A stretch of 64,000 bases of DNA from TOLSYN sp963849065. GTDB lineage: Bacteria > Acidobacteriota > Terriglobia > Terriglobales > Acidobacteriaceae. Position numbers and translations under genes: made by a program. The notes beneath the pieces were generated by a model. That model was not told the origin of the DNA and searched no databases. It was given only the letters and a program-made list of their open reading frames with translations. Shown here piece after piece: positions 25,564 to 35,443 of this stretch (its first letter is position 1; the number at the start of each line of letters is the position of its first letter). The stretch is taken from positions 1 to 64,000 of the forward strand of contig CAWKFM010000003.1 of NCBI GenBank assembly GCA_963849065.1, written 5' to 3'.

Positions 25564-27051
25564 CTATTGGCGCGGGAGCGCGGATTCTTCCGCGGGCATT
25601 CCAATTGACGCGTCGCGCGAGGCGTCATGTGCCGGTGCCTGTCCGGGCGGATGCAGAGTTTCCAGAAAAGCCACCAGGGCGGTAGTCTCTGCGGGCGTTA
25701 AGTTTTTGCCATAGGCTGGCATGTTGCCGCCTCCCTGGATTACCTGGCGAATGAGTTGATCTTGAGTGAGGCGAACGGCAACCCGATCGAGCGCTGGTCC
25801 ACGTTTCCCACCTTTGCCATCGAGCGAATGGCAGTTGTGGCACTGTTTCGCCTGGAATACCAGGGCGCCACGGCGCTCCAGAGCCGTCCGTCCCATCAGA
25901 TATTCTGCCGGAATGGGCTGACTGCTCCACGCGTCCATCACTGGACTCCACGGCGTGTGTTCACCTAATTGCGTCAAGGTTCCCAGCGCCACTGCGATCA
26001 GCAGAACCGAGAGAACAGCAATGGGTCTGCGCTTCCAGTGCTTTTCACCTTCGCCCGCCACAAACGGTAGCGCCAATAGAGCAGCGATGCCGACCGCTGG
26101 CGCGATCAGCAAGATCGGTGTTTCGGCTGATGGAGGTAAATAAGAAAGCAGCGCATATACCCACAGGAAAAAGAAATCGGGACGCGGAGCGGTTTGAATA
26201 ATCGTCGGGTCCGGCTGACCTCCTGGACCGAAGGGACCGCAAACGACGGCACAGGCCGTGAGCGCAAGAAGAATGAAGCCGGAAAACGCGGCGTCCTTCC
26301 AAATCGCCTGCGGCACGAACGGCACACCGTGCTTATGTGTGAGTTCGTGATATTCCTGAAGGTAGGTAGCGCGTCGAACGATGCGTCCCGGCATCGGCCA
26401 ATCGTTTATGCCTAACTTCAAAACCAAGAGCAAATGAATGCCTACGAACGCAATCAGGAGCCCCGGGATCACGAACACGTGCAGTGCGAAAAACCGCGAA
26501 AGGGTTGCGCCGCCAATGATCGGACCACCTAACAAGAGGTTCACAATGAGCGGCCCCATGACCGGCACGCGGCTTGAGATCGATGCTCCGATGCCCAAGC
26601 CCCAGTAGGCGTCCTGATCGAATCTAAGTACTTGGCCGGTGAAAGCCATGCCGAGCGTCACAAGCAGAAGGAGGATGCCCATGATCCAAGTGAGTTCCCT
26701 GGGAAACTTGTAAGCCCCAAAGAGGAAGACCTGCACCATGTGAATCAGGACAATTGCGAGCATGAAATCCGAGCCCCAGCCGTGCAAGGCCCGGATGAAC
26801 CAGCCAAGTGTGATTTGATGATTGAGGATCTGAAGGCTGTTCCAGGCCTCTCCGGCAGACGGCACATAAATGAGCGCCAGAAGAATTCCGGTGACAAGTT
26901 GCAAAGCGAATACAGTGATCGCTGCACTGCCGAAAACGTAAAACCAACTTGCGGTCTCGCGCGGGACAGGGTGCTCGGCCGTTTCGCGAATGGAAGCACC
27001 CAGTTTAAGGCGCTGGTCGAGCCATGTGCCTATCTGATCGATCAGGCGCAT
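25564..27051 (-). CDS. Cytochrome b of a bc complex fused to a cytochrome c domain
   Basis: 495 aa. Four-helix cytochrome b core: heme histidine pairs H90/H104 in LHGWGSDFMLAIVLIH and a second pair in ALHVFVIPGLLIAFVGIH (14 residues between, as in b6-type proteins). Then further helices, and near residue 410 a class I cytochrome c domain with CHNCH and the distal MPAYG. The start overlaps the Rieske gene by 10 nt. With the Rieske and diheme cytochrome it forms a quinol:cytochrome c reductase, here with its own attached c heme. Membrane-bound. Confidence 0.9.
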   Translation of the reverse strand: MRLIDQIGTWLDQRLKLGASIRETAEHPVPRETASWFYVFGSAAITVFALQLVTGILLALIYVPSAGEAWNSLQILNHQITLGWFIRALHGWGSDFMLAIVLIHMVQVFLFGAYKFPRELTWIMGILLLLVTLGMAFTGQVLRFDQDAYWGLGIGASISSRVPVMGPLIVNLLLGGPIIGGATLSRFFALHVFVIPGLLIAFVGIHLLLVLKLGINDWPMPGRIVRRATYLQEYHELTHKHGVPFVPQAIWKDAAFSGFILLALTACAVVCGPFGPGGQPDPTIIQTAPRPDFFFLWVYALLSYLPPSAETPILLIAPAVGIAALLALPFVAGEGEKHWKRRPIAVLSVLLIAVALGTLTQLGEHTPWSPVMDAWSSQPIPAEYLMGRTALERRGALVFQAKQCHNCHSLDGKGGKRGPALDRVAVRLTQDQLIRQVIQGGGNMPAYGKNLTPAETTALVAFLETLHPPGQAPAHDASRDASIGMPAEESALPRQ

Positions 27052-27632
27052 GTCGGCCTCCCCTGCACACGATTCGCAGCCTGCCCCGGTGTCGGCAACT
27101 CGCCAGCCTTGATGAAGAGCTCTCCATCCTGGATTTTGTGGGGGTACTCAAACAGTCCACGCAACGGAGGGCCGGAGGCGCGCGAACCATCCTGATAATA
27201 GGCACCCCCATGGCATGGGCACAGGAATAGTCCCGACTGTGGAAACCAGCGAACCGGGCAACCGAGGTGTGCGCAATTGATGGCAAAGACCTGGAAGCTC
27301 TGCCCATCCACATTTCGAACCCAGCACGGGATATCTGCCGTTTGCCCGTCCCACGGACTGACCACAGGATTGCGATAGGTGGCCAACCGAGTTTCGCCGG
27401 CAGGGAACTTCTCCAGTCCCCCGAGAGAGAGCCATGATTCGTAGCCGACCTTCTTTTCGCGAATGGCCGGAGACAGTATGTAACCCAGGATTGGCACGAC
27501 TAACATCGCGGCCACGAAACCGTTGAAGAGCAGACCAACTTTAAAGAGCATCGCGCGCCGGGAGATTCCAGTTTCCGAGGGATCGGAAGTGCTCTGTTCG
27601 CGCAGCTCTGCAGGTTCATCTTGTGGCGTCAT
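27042..27632 (-). CDS. Rieske iron-sulphur protein
   Basis: 196 aa from the ATG at 27632 (AAAGGA upstream; overlaps the preceding stop as ATGA). An N-terminal membrane anchor (AMLFKVGLLFNGFVAAMLVV) is followed by the 2Fe-2S loops CAHLGC and CPCHGG. High-potential cluster of the bc complex, facing the periplasm. Confidence 0.9.
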   Translation of the reverse strand: MTPQDEPAELREQSTSDPSETGISRRAMLFKVGLLFNGFVAAMLVVPILGYILSPAIREKKVGYESWLSLGGLEKFPAGETRLATYRNPVVSPWDGQTADIPCWVRNVDGQSFQVFAINCAHLGCPVRWFPQSGLFLCPCHGGAYYQDGSRASGPPLRGLFEYPHKIQDGELFIKAGELPTPGQAANRVQGRPTCA

Positions 27633-28363
27633 GGAAGTCCTTTCGTCGAGGAAATTGCTTCCGGGATAGGGTTCTGCGGGCCTGAATTGGCTGGCCGCTG
27701 CGCTGAAAGCCAAGCCACCACATCGGAAACTTCCTGCGCCGACATGGGTCTGCCGGGCACGTCACCGCGCCAATCCGGTGCGCCCAGCTCAGGCCGTCCA
27801 GCAATCACCATCGTGCGGAGATATTGATCGCTTACGAGCGAGAGATAGGAGCGGTCCACGATCGAACTTGCTTTCTCGCCTCCCCTGCCGTTCGGACCAT
27901 GACAGGCGGAACAGAACGTTGCATACACTTCGGCGCCGCGTTGCGGGTCGCCCGGAGGCTGCGCCGCATAGGACGGAGGATTGGCATCGCGGAGAAGATC
28001 GGGCCGGGCCCAGGACCGGACTCCACGGACCAAGATGCCGATCTGCATGTCGGTGAGCATTCCGCCGGCACTTTGCGCGAAAGCCGGCATCGGCGTACCA
28101 GGCACTCCGTTGCTGGCCGTGCGACGAATTGCCGCATCGTCGGCTATGGCGAGGAACGTGGGATCGCTGAGAGCCGTCGAGGCTCCGCCCTTGCCTTCGA
28201 ATCCGTGGCATCCTGCGCAGTTTTCTGCATAGAGGAAAGCAAAATTAGCCATTTGGTCGGGACGGACCGCTGGCGGTCCGGGCCGGCCGATGGGACTGCT
28301 GCAGGCAGCGGCAACCAACACAGCCAAGGTCGCAAGAATCAAAAACATGACCCCGTATTTCAT
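27629..28363 (-). CDS. Diheme c-type cytochrome lipoprotein
   Basis: 244 aa. A lipoprotein signal ending LAVLVAAACSS is followed by two cytochrome c domains with CAGCH and CSACH heme sites and Met ligands in VPGTPMPAF and GRPMSAQE. It lies between the oxidase and reductase genes and probably carries electrons between the two complexes. Overlaps its neighbours by 4 nt on both sides. Confidence 0.85.
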   Translation of the reverse strand: MKYGVMFLILATLAVLVAAACSSPIGRPGPPAVRPDQMANFAFLYAENCAGCHGFEGKGGASTALSDPTFLAIADDAAIRRTASNGVPGTPMPAFAQSAGGMLTDMQIGILVRGVRSWARPDLLRDANPPSYAAQPPGDPQRGAEVYATFCSACHGPNGRGGEKASSIVDRSYLSLVSDQYLRTMVIAGRPELGAPDWRGDVPGRPMSAQEVSDVVAWLSAQRPANSGPQNPIPEAISSTKGLP

Positions 28364-29217
28364 GGTTGTCGCCCTTCATCCGTCGTGTCCTTGGTTCCAG
28401 ATGCTTCGACACCGGCACGCACGGCAAAAGGAAGATACTGCCAAGTGCGCACACGCAACTGGTGTGAAACCACAATGCCCGCAACTACGCCGAATCCGAT
28501 CTGGCAGATGACGAACCAGGGCCAGGCAATGCGCTGGTTGAGCACAGGATTGATGACTTCGAGAACACTGTGGAGCAACCCAGACCACAAAATTGGTGCG
28601 ATGAAGCCACCCAGCAGGATCGGGCGGCGCGGGAACATCGGAAGCGTTGCGCCATAAAGAAGTCCGACCAGTAAGGACGTGACCAGGTGAACGATTGTGG
28701 CAATGAGCAAAGCGTCCCAATGGAAGGCGGCAATTTGCTCGGTGGTCTGCAGTGACGGAAAAAATCCAACCGCTAAGAGGTTGATCGGGTACCAAACGCC
28801 GTGCCTGCTGGCAATGCCGTAAAACACTGCCAGAACAGCCATGACCACGCCTCCCGCCAAGCCGCCCTTCACCCCCGCTGAAATCGGATAAATCTCAAGC
28901 GGAAGTCGCGCTCTAACTAATTCGCCTGTCGCCCACTTGACCCGATCTACCGTGGGCCGGGTCGTCTTGACGGCTGGTGGTTCCGCCAAAACCGGAACGG
29001 ATTCATGCTCCTCGACCGGCAACACGTTGCAAAACCACCCAACCGATCCGCCGGCGGCTAATATCGCACCAAGAATGCTGACGGAGACGCTGGTGACCAA
29101 TCCGGCGAAGAGCAACGTGACGCCGAAAGCCAGAACAATCGGCCACGCCGTCGGCGCCGGCAGATTCACCACGCTCGGGTTCTCCCCTGCCGTCGATGTT
29201 AATGGTTCCGAAGCCAT
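28360..29217 (-). CDS. Uncharacterised membrane protein of the oxidase operon
   Basis: 285 aa from an ATG preceded by a GGAG-rich stretch. About six hydrophobic segments, starting with PIVLAFGVTLLFAGLVTSVS, with a soluble loop of about 60 aa after the second. No heme or metal motif is seen. Its position, coupled by ATGA overlap to the cytochrome gene downstream, suggests a structural or assembly subunit of the bc-caa3 assembly. Confidence 0.7.
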   Translation of the reverse strand: MASEPLTSTAGENPSVVNLPAPTAWPIVLAFGVTLLFAGLVTSVSVSILGAILAAGGSVGWFCNVLPVEEHESVPVLAEPPAVKTTRPTVDRVKWATGELVRARLPLEIYPISAGVKGGLAGGVVMAVLAVFYGIASRHGVWYPINLLAVGFFPSLQTTEQIAAFHWDALLIATIVHLVTSLLVGLLYGATLPMFPRRPILLGGFIAPILWSGLLHSVLEVINPVLNQRIAWPWFVICQIGFGVVAGIVVSHQLRVRTWQYLPFAVRAGVEASGTKDTTDEGRQP

Positions 29218-29230
29218 TCTCCGGTCCTCC

Positions 29231-29824
29231 TCAGCGTCCAATCACGTACACCACCGTGAAGACTACAACCCACACTGCGTCCACGAAATGCCAGTAGAGC
29301 GACAACACGTCGACGCGATAGGCGTGTTCTGGTTTCACTTTTCCCAGGAGCGCGAATGTCATGACGGTAGAAAGGCAGAGAAGACCGACGATCACGTGAG
29401 AGCCATGCAGTCCGACCAACGAATAGTAGGTGGTCCCGAACAGGTTCGTGCTGATGGTCAATCCGTCCTCATAGATGAGCCGGTGCCATTCGCTGGCTGT
29501 TCCGAAAAGAAAAGTGGCGCCCAAAGCGATGGTCAGAAACCACCAGGTCTTGAAATTTCGAATGTTCCCCATGCGCAACGCTCGGACGGCGACGTGGATC
29601 GTCAGGCTGCTGGATAGCAAACATATTGTGTAAAAGATTGGTACCCTGAGAACGTCCTTGGGCGTGGGACCGGTTAAACTCTTGCCGATGTAAAAGACGT
29701 AGGCGACGACAAAGATGGTAAACACCGCCGACTCGGCAGCGATCAGGCCGAACATTCCCACACGCCCGCGTTCGGGGAGATTGGGTTTGATACCTGGCTC
29801 AACGATCGTCGTAGCTGTGGACAT
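29231..29824 (-). CDS. coxC: Cytochrome c oxidase subunit III
   Basis: 197 aa from the ATG at 29824 (GGAGAA upstream); the earlier in-frame start overlaps coxA. Five or more helices, with EWHRLIYEDGLTISTNLFGT then YYSLVGLHGSHVIVGL, the E and H pattern of subunit III. Part of the caa3 oxidase. Confidence 0.9.
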   Translation of the reverse strand: MSTATTIVEPGIKPNLPERGRVGMFGLIAAESAVFTIFVVAYVFYIGKSLTGPTPKDVLRVPIFYTICLLSSSLTIHVAVRALRMGNIRNFKTWWFLTIALGATFLFGTASEWHRLIYEDGLTISTNLFGTTYYSLVGLHGSHVIVGLLCLSTVMTFALLGKVKPEHAYRVDVLSLYWHFVDAVWVVVFTVVYVIGR

Positions 29825-29837
29825 TGCGATTTCTCCA

Positions 29838-31511
29838 CTACTCGTACTTCCAGTCTGGATCATCCGGGTGCTTGAGGTCCCAAAGCGGTCGGCGGCTCCG
29901 AACGGTTGGAATCACGGCGAAGTTGTATGCAGGGGGCGGTGAATTGGTAGACCATTCGAGCGTCCATGCATCCCAAGGATCAGTGCCGGCCGCATCGCCT
30001 TTAAAGTACGACCACAGCAGGTTGGCAACGAAAATCAAAACGCCAGCCGCCTGGAAGAACACGCCGATGGTAGCGATGAAATTCCAGATTTCCCAGCCGC
30101 GGCCCGGCTCGTAGGTATAGATCCTTCGTGGCATGCCCAATAGTCCGGGAATGTGCATGAAGTCGAAGGTGAGGTGAAAGCCAATCAGGAACAACCAGAA
30201 GTGCAGTCTCGCTAGAGTCTCGCTGTACATCCTTCCGGACATCTTGGGGAACCAGTAGTAGAAGGCTCCGAAGAGCGCAAACAGGATTCCTCCAACGATT
30301 ACGTAGTGAAAGTGTGCGACCACGAAATAGGAATTTCCAAGCTGCCAATCAAACGGAGCTGCGCCGAGCATGATTCCAGTCAGGCCAGCTACTAGAAACT
30401 GGAATAGGAATGCAACGCAGAAAAGCATCGGAGCTTTCAAATCAATTTTTCCGCCCCACATGGTTGCCAGCCAGTTGAAGATCTTGATGCCGGTTGGGAC
30501 GGCAATTGCCATGGTCGTTAGCACGAAGAAAGTGTTGCCGTTGGCGCTCATTCCGACGGTGAACATGTGGTGCGCCCATACGCTCATACTGATGAATCCA
30601 ATGCAGACCGTCGCTGCCACCATCACCGGATAGCCGAAGATCGGCTTTCGGGAGAACACTGGAACGATTTCGGATACAAAGGCAAATGCCGGGATGACGA
30701 GAATATAGACTTCGGGATGGCCGAAGATCCAAAAGAAGTGCATCCATATAACCGCGGAGCCACCGGCTTGGGTGTCGAAGAAATGGCCACCCAGGTAGCG
30801 GTCAACCATCAACATGAGCTGAGCCGCTGTGAGTGGACTTATGGTAAACAGCACCATGCCGCCCATCACGAGGTTGAGCCAGGCAAACAGCGGCATCTTA
30901 CCCAAGGTCATTCCCGGACAGCGCAGGCACACGATAGTGGCAACAATATTGATCGCCGTACCGATGCTGCCAATCCCCGAAACGAGCAAGCCAAGCGTCC
31001 AGAAATCGGTGCTGTGTCCGGGGGAAAAGGTCTGCGCGGTCAGTGGCGCGTAGGCGAACCAACCCATGTCAGGCGCATTTCCCGCTCCGTACAGGCCATT
31101 GGCTCCCACCAGGCTGAAGTAAAGAAGAAGACCTCCGAATGCCGTCAACCAGAAGCTGAAAGCATTCAACCGCGGGAACGCCATGTCGCGTGCGCCGATC
31201 ATCAGAGGGATCAAGTAATTCGCAAACCCGAACAGAATGGGCATAGCCACAAAAAATATCATCGTGGTCCCATGCATGGTGAACATGCGGTTGAACACCT
31301 GCGGAGAGACAAAGTTGTTGTGCGGAACCATGAGCTGAATCCGCATGACCAATGCTTCGATCCCGCCGATCACAAGAAAGAACAGGGCATAAACGATGTA
31401 CAGGATGCCAAGCCGCTTGTGGTCGACGGTCGTCACCCAGGTGTGAAGCGTATCGACGAAAGGGCGAGCCGCAGCGTTTATGCCGGGTAATGCGATTGAA
31501 TCCGTGGACAT
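29838..31511 (-). CDS. coxA: Cytochrome c oxidase subunit I
   Basis: 557 aa, twelve helices. HPEVYILVIPAFAFVSEIVP holds the CuB histidine and cross-linked tyrosine, WAHHMFTVG the other CuB ligands, and HFHYVIVGG the heme a/a3 histidines. Type A heme-copper oxidase. Reduces oxygen and pumps protons. Confidence 0.95.
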   Translation of the reverse strand: MSTDSIALPGINAAARPFVDTLHTWVTTVDHKRLGILYIVYALFFLVIGGIEALVMRIQLMVPHNNFVSPQVFNRMFTMHGTTMIFFVAMPILFGFANYLIPLMIGARDMAFPRLNAFSFWLTAFGGLLLYFSLVGANGLYGAGNAPDMGWFAYAPLTAQTFSPGHSTDFWTLGLLVSGIGSIGTAINIVATIVCLRCPGMTLGKMPLFAWLNLVMGGMVLFTISPLTAAQLMLMVDRYLGGHFFDTQAGGSAVIWMHFFWIFGHPEVYILVIPAFAFVSEIVPVFSRKPIFGYPVMVAATVCIGFISMSVWAHHMFTVGMSANGNTFFVLTTMAIAVPTGIKIFNWLATMWGGKIDLKAPMLFCVAFLFQFLVAGLTGIMLGAAPFDWQLGNSYFVVAHFHYVIVGGILFALFGAFYYWFPKMSGRMYSETLARLHFWLFLIGFHLTFDFMHIPGLLGMPRRIYTYEPGRGWEIWNFIATIGVFFQAAGVLIFVANLLWSYFKGDAAGTDPWDAWTLEWSTNSPPPAYNFAVIPTVRSRRPLWDLKHPDDPDWKYE

Positions 31512-31531
31512 CGCGTGTTCTCCTTCAACGG

Positions 31532-32617
31532 TCAGCGGAGCGTCAGCAAATACGCCGTCACTGCATTGATCTGCTGCTCGCTCAACCCCATGGCCGGCAT
31601 CTTGGATCCAGGTTTGATTGCGTCAGGATCTCGAATCCACTGCCGGAGATTGTCCGGTGTATTCGGGGCTGCTCCGGAAGCGATCGTGTCCCGGCTCATC
31701 AGGTGCGTAAGATCAGGCCCGAAGTGCCCGTTGGCCATTGTGCCCGCAACGGTGTGGCAGTTGATGCAGGCGGTGGTCTCAAATACGCGTTTCCCTTCGG
31801 ATGTGTTTTGCGTCGTCTGCGCCGGCTGACTTTGCTCCTGCGCCCAGCGGTCAAACTCGTCGCGCGACTGCACGTAGACGCGCAGAAGCATCTTGGCGTG
31901 CTGCGTGCCGCAATATTGGGCGCATTGCCCCAGGTACAGTCCAGTCTCATGCGGATCAATCCACATGCGGTTTTCGCGATTTGGAATCAAGTCGGTTTTA
32001 CCCGCCAGGCGAGGTACCCAGAAGCTGTGGTCGGTATCGGCGGAAAGCAGCTTGATAAAAGTTGGGCCTGGATGCGCCGGATCGCTCACCGGTACGTGCA
32101 GTTCGTTTGCGGTCACGACATTGAGCGCCGGATATCGAAACTCCCACCAGAACTGATGGCCGATGGCAACAACTTCAATTGCATTTGCGGGTTGAGCCGC
32201 CCTTTGGACGCTCGCAATAACTCGTGCTGTCGCCATGAACAAAGCAACTACGATAAGAACCGGAATAACCGTCCAAGCCAGCTCTACCTGGCTGCTGCCA
32301 TAAACCTGCGGCGGCTCGTGGTCGTCGTCGTGTGCCCGTTTTCTGAAGCGCACCACGGCACAGATCAGCAAGCCAAAAACGACCGCGAATATCGCCCCCG
32401 TAATGGCAAGCACAAAGAGAGAGAGGTCAAAGATCGAATTGGCGGGAGTGGAGATCGGCGCAAAAATGCTCGTTGGGCTCGACGGCGCACCAGATTCCCC
32501 AAAAGTGGCGAGTGGCGCCCAACAGAGAGCACTGAGCAGCTGTAATAGATGCCGTTTCTTCGAGTGGCTCACTCCCGTACTCTGCCTGCCATTGTCTCTT
32601 GTCTTCGTAATTGCCAT
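31532..32617 (-). CDS. coxB: Cytochrome c oxidase subunit II with fused cytochrome c (caa3 type)
   Basis: 361 aa. Signal or anchor helix, second helix (FVLAITGAIFAVVFGLLICA), then a cupredoxin domain with the CuA site CAQYCGTQHAKM, and at the C-terminus a cytochrome c domain with CINCH and a GSKMPAMG methionine. The fused heme marks the oxidase as caa3 type. First gene of the eight-gene operon running to ctaG. Confidence 0.9.
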   Translation of the reverse strand: MAITKTRDNGRQSTGVSHSKKRHLLQLLSALCWAPLATFGESGAPSSPTSIFAPISTPANSIFDLSLFVLAITGAIFAVVFGLLICAVVRFRKRAHDDDHEPPQVYGSSQVELAWTVIPVLIVVALFMATARVIASVQRAAQPANAIEVVAIGHQFWWEFRYPALNVVTANELHVPVSDPAHPGPTFIKLLSADTDHSFWVPRLAGKTDLIPNRENRMWIDPHETGLYLGQCAQYCGTQHAKMLLRVYVQSRDEFDRWAQEQSQPAQTTQNTSEGKRVFETTACINCHTVAGTMANGHFGPDLTHLMSRDTIASGAAPNTPDNLRQWIRDPDAIKPGSKMPAMGLSEQQINAVTAYLLTLR

Positions 32618-32720
32618 CTCTTCCTAACCACCTCAGGCAACTCTGCGCATGCCGACGGCGACGACCAATGAATCGTATTCAATGGTGGTGCCGCCGGCAT
32701 GAAGGTTGCGGTTGCATTGA

Positions 32721-34460
32721 TCACGCGACATGTCGAATATTGGTTTCGATCGTGTCCACCACCTCGTCTATGTGACCTGCGAGTACCAGTTTTCCCATGG
32801 TCAGTCCGAAGCCAACGACTTGGTCGGCTGTGATATGGGATGGCAGCGAAACCGCATTTGCATCGGTCACTACGTCAATAAGCGCAGGCCCCGATTGCGC
32901 AAGCGCTTTCTTCAGTCCCGAGGACACATCGGCTGGGTTTTCGATTCTTACACCCATCATGCCCATCGCCTCGGCAACTTTTGCGAAGTTTGGATTCTTC
33001 AGGTCCGTCTGATAGTCCGGCAGTCCATTCACCTCCATCTCGAGCTTCACCATTCCAAGAACACTGTTGTTAAACACGACGAGTTTAATGGGCAGGTCGT
33101 ACTGCGTCATCGTCAGCATGTCGCCCATAAGCATCGCAAGGCCACCATCTCCCGCCATTGCGATGACCTGTCTTCCGGGATAGCAAAGTTGCGCGCCAAT
33201 AGCCTGCGGGAGTGCGTTCGCCATCGATCCGTGGTTGAAGGAACCGATCAGCCGCCGGCCCTTGGTCGCTCGAATATAACGGGAGGACCAGACGTTACAC
33301 ATGCCGGTATCCGCGGTAAAGATCGCATCGTCGGAAGCGGCTTCATTCAACGCGGCCGCAACGTGCTCCGGGTGCATGGGTGTGCGCTTTCCAACGTGAC
33401 CCACGTAAACATTCAATCGGCGCAGCGCTTCTTTGTGTTTACCAAGCATTGCATCCAGGAACGTGCGATCCGACTTCGCCTCTACCATTGGCATAAGCGC
33501 GCTGACGGTCTCGCGCACATCGCCCCACAGTGCGAGATCGAGCTTGCTTCGCCGCCCCAAGTTCTCCACTCTGATGTCAACCTGGGCAATTTTGGGCTTG
33601 GTTGGCATGAATTTGTCATAGGGAAAATCAGTACCCAGCAGCAGCAGCAGATCGCATTCGTGCATCGCTTGGAATGCCGCACCAAAGCCAAGCAATCCGC
33701 TCATTCCCACGTCATAGGGATTGTCGTACTCGATGAACATCTTTCCCCGGTATGAATGCCCGATGGGCGCTTTCAACTTCTCCGCCAGAGCAACCACTTC
33801 ATCGTGGGCGTCGGAGCAACCAATTCCGCAGAAGAAAGCCACTTTCTTCGCGGAATTAATCAGGTCGGCCAGTTGCGCCAGCTCATTGTCACAAGGACGG
33901 ACGGACGGACGGCGGCCCACCAGGGAACGAACGGAGCCATCGGCCTCAAGTTCCATCCCGGCCACATCTCCGGGCAATGCAATCACGCCTACTCCACCTT
34001 TTCCAATTGCATTCTGCATTGCGATGTGAAGAACACGCTCAAACTGCTTTGGGCTCGAGATCAGCTCACAGTAGTGGCTGCACTCTTTAAAGAGGAATTC
34101 CGGATGCGTTGCCTGGAAGAATTCGGTACCGATCTCACTGGTCGGAATATGCGAGGCGATCGCAAGTACCGGAGCGTTGCTGCGGTGAGCGTCGAAGAGG
34201 CCGTTGATCAGATGGAGATTTCCGGGACCGCAGCTGCCTGCGCAGGCCGCCAGCTTCCCGCTCAACTGAGCTTCGGCGCCGGCGGCGAACGCGCCAGTCT
34301 CTTCGTGGCGCACATGGATAAATTTAAGTTTGCCATTCAGTCGTAAAGCATCGGTAACAGGATTCAGACTGTCTCCGACGACACCGTATAGCCTTTCCAC
34401 GCCAGCCTCGACGAGTTTGTTCACCAATTCATCAGCAACTCGGTGCGCCATTGCCCCCAT
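32721..34460 (-). CDS. poxB: Thiamine-pyrophosphate-dependent pyruvate oxidase/dehydrogenase (PoxB-like)
   Basis: 579 aa, full length for the family. HVRHEETGAFAAGAEAQLSG has the catalytic Glu; GDGGLAMLMGDMLTMTQYDL then VFNNS is the TPP/Mg motif (GDG...NN); the C-terminus is like that of quinone-linked PoxB. Oxidises pyruvate to acetate and CO2, passing electrons to the membrane quinone pool. It lies 103 nt upstream of coxB on the same strand, which fits a link to respiration. Substrate could be another 2-oxo acid. Confidence 0.85.
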   Translation of the reverse strand: MGAMAHRVADELVNKLVEAGVERLYGVVGDSLNPVTDALRLNGKLKFIHVRHEETGAFAAGAEAQLSGKLAACAGSCGPGNLHLINGLFDAHRSNAPVLAIASHIPTSEIGTEFFQATHPEFLFKECSHYCELISSPKQFERVLHIAMQNAIGKGGVGVIALPGDVAGMELEADGSVRSLVGRRPSVRPCDNELAQLADLINSAKKVAFFCGIGCSDAHDEVVALAEKLKAPIGHSYRGKMFIEYDNPYDVGMSGLLGFGAAFQAMHECDLLLLLGTDFPYDKFMPTKPKIAQVDIRVENLGRRSKLDLALWGDVRETVSALMPMVEAKSDRTFLDAMLGKHKEALRRLNVYVGHVGKRTPMHPEHVAAALNEAASDDAIFTADTGMCNVWSSRYIRATKGRRLIGSFNHGSMANALPQAIGAQLCYPGRQVIAMAGDGGLAMLMGDMLTMTQYDLPIKLVVFNNSVLGMVKLEMEVNGLPDYQTDLKNPNFAKVAEAMGMMGVRIENPADVSSGLKKALAQSGPALIDVVTDANAVSLPSHITADQVVGFGLTMGKLVLAGHIDEVVDTIETNIRHVA

Positions 34461-34637
34461 CCTCCTCTGAAATCTGGTTGTGTGCCGGTTGAGTTCGATT
34501 CGATCGGCAGCCCCACGGTTGTGACGGATTGGCGCCGCATCAGGTGTTTATTTGAGAGCCGGTTGTGGATGCGCTACGCTTCCCGTCTCGCGAAGAAAAA
34601 GGCTCACGACAATCGCGGCCGCACAGCAAGCTATCCA

Positions 34638-34927
34638 GAACTCAATGATGCCCAGCGCCTCCGCCCGTTGCCTGCGCGCTCCCACAAGATACGGGTATGT
34701 GGGTTGTTCTGCTCAGCCATATAGATGAGCTCGGCTAGCGTGTAGGGACGGCTGGGATCGATCTTGGCCACACGAACCAATGGAAGAGCGCGTGCAACAC
34801 AATCCGCGGCGGCGGCAGCAGTGGTGGCGATTCCGGAACACTGCCCCACGCAGCGCGGCGCCACCCAGCTTCCCGATATGAGGAAACAAGCGAAAAGTGA
34901 ATGTCTGAACTTTGAGCGAACGTGCAT
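34638..34927 (-). pseudogene. TolC-family outer-membrane factor, N-terminal remnant
   Basis: From an ATG at 34927 the minus frame gives a signal-like start (KFRHSLFACFLISGSWVAP), then IDPSRPYTLAELIYMAEQNN and PHTRILWERA, the characteristic first helix of TolC-type efflux proteins. The match to the following RAEALGI continues only in another frame, after which nothing of the family remains. A truncated relic. Confidence 0.6.
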
Positions 34928-35130
34928 CGTACCGCACTCGACGAAAGCTGCTCCCGTCGCCAATCCAAGTACCTCACGTTCGATGGTGGAGATCCGGTCC
35001 GTGTTGGTCGGGCTCTCTCTTTTTTTACGAGAACTGGGAAGGGGAAATGTACTGTTCACGAGCGATCATAGCTTCGTCAGGAATTTGCCCTGCTCTTACT
35101 CTCGAATGCCTGCTGGAGTCGCTCGAGCAT

Positions 35131-35280
35131 ATGAGCAATCTCCTCCGCGGCGGCCACGAAGTTATTGTGTATAACCGAACCCGCAACACTGCCGAGGCTC
35201 TGGCGGCCGAAGGAGCACGCATTGCGGATGCCCCTGCGAAAGCTGCCGGGCAGGGGATCGTGCCGGATTGCCGCGAATGA
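35131..35280 (+). pseudogene. NAD-binding dehydrogenase fragment (6PGDH/HIBADH-like)
   Basis: The plus frame reads MSNLLRGGHEVIVYNRTRNT then AEALAAEGARIADAPAKAA: the second strand and following helix of the N-terminal Rossmann domain of 3-hydroxyisobutyrate dehydrogenase-like proteins. The GxGxMG start and everything after about 50 aa are missing. A relic. Confidence 0.6.
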
Positions 35281-35443
35281 CGAGTGAGGTCCGTTCCGAT
35301 GCGGCGGATTAGGAACCGCGTAGATTGCACTCCCGCCTATTCGGAAGCTGCGCCATCCGCAGAGCGGTTGTCCTGGAACTCCCCATGAATGCTTGACGCC
35401 GTTCACCGGTTTGTATCATCCAAATTGTGCGAGAGACTACCCG

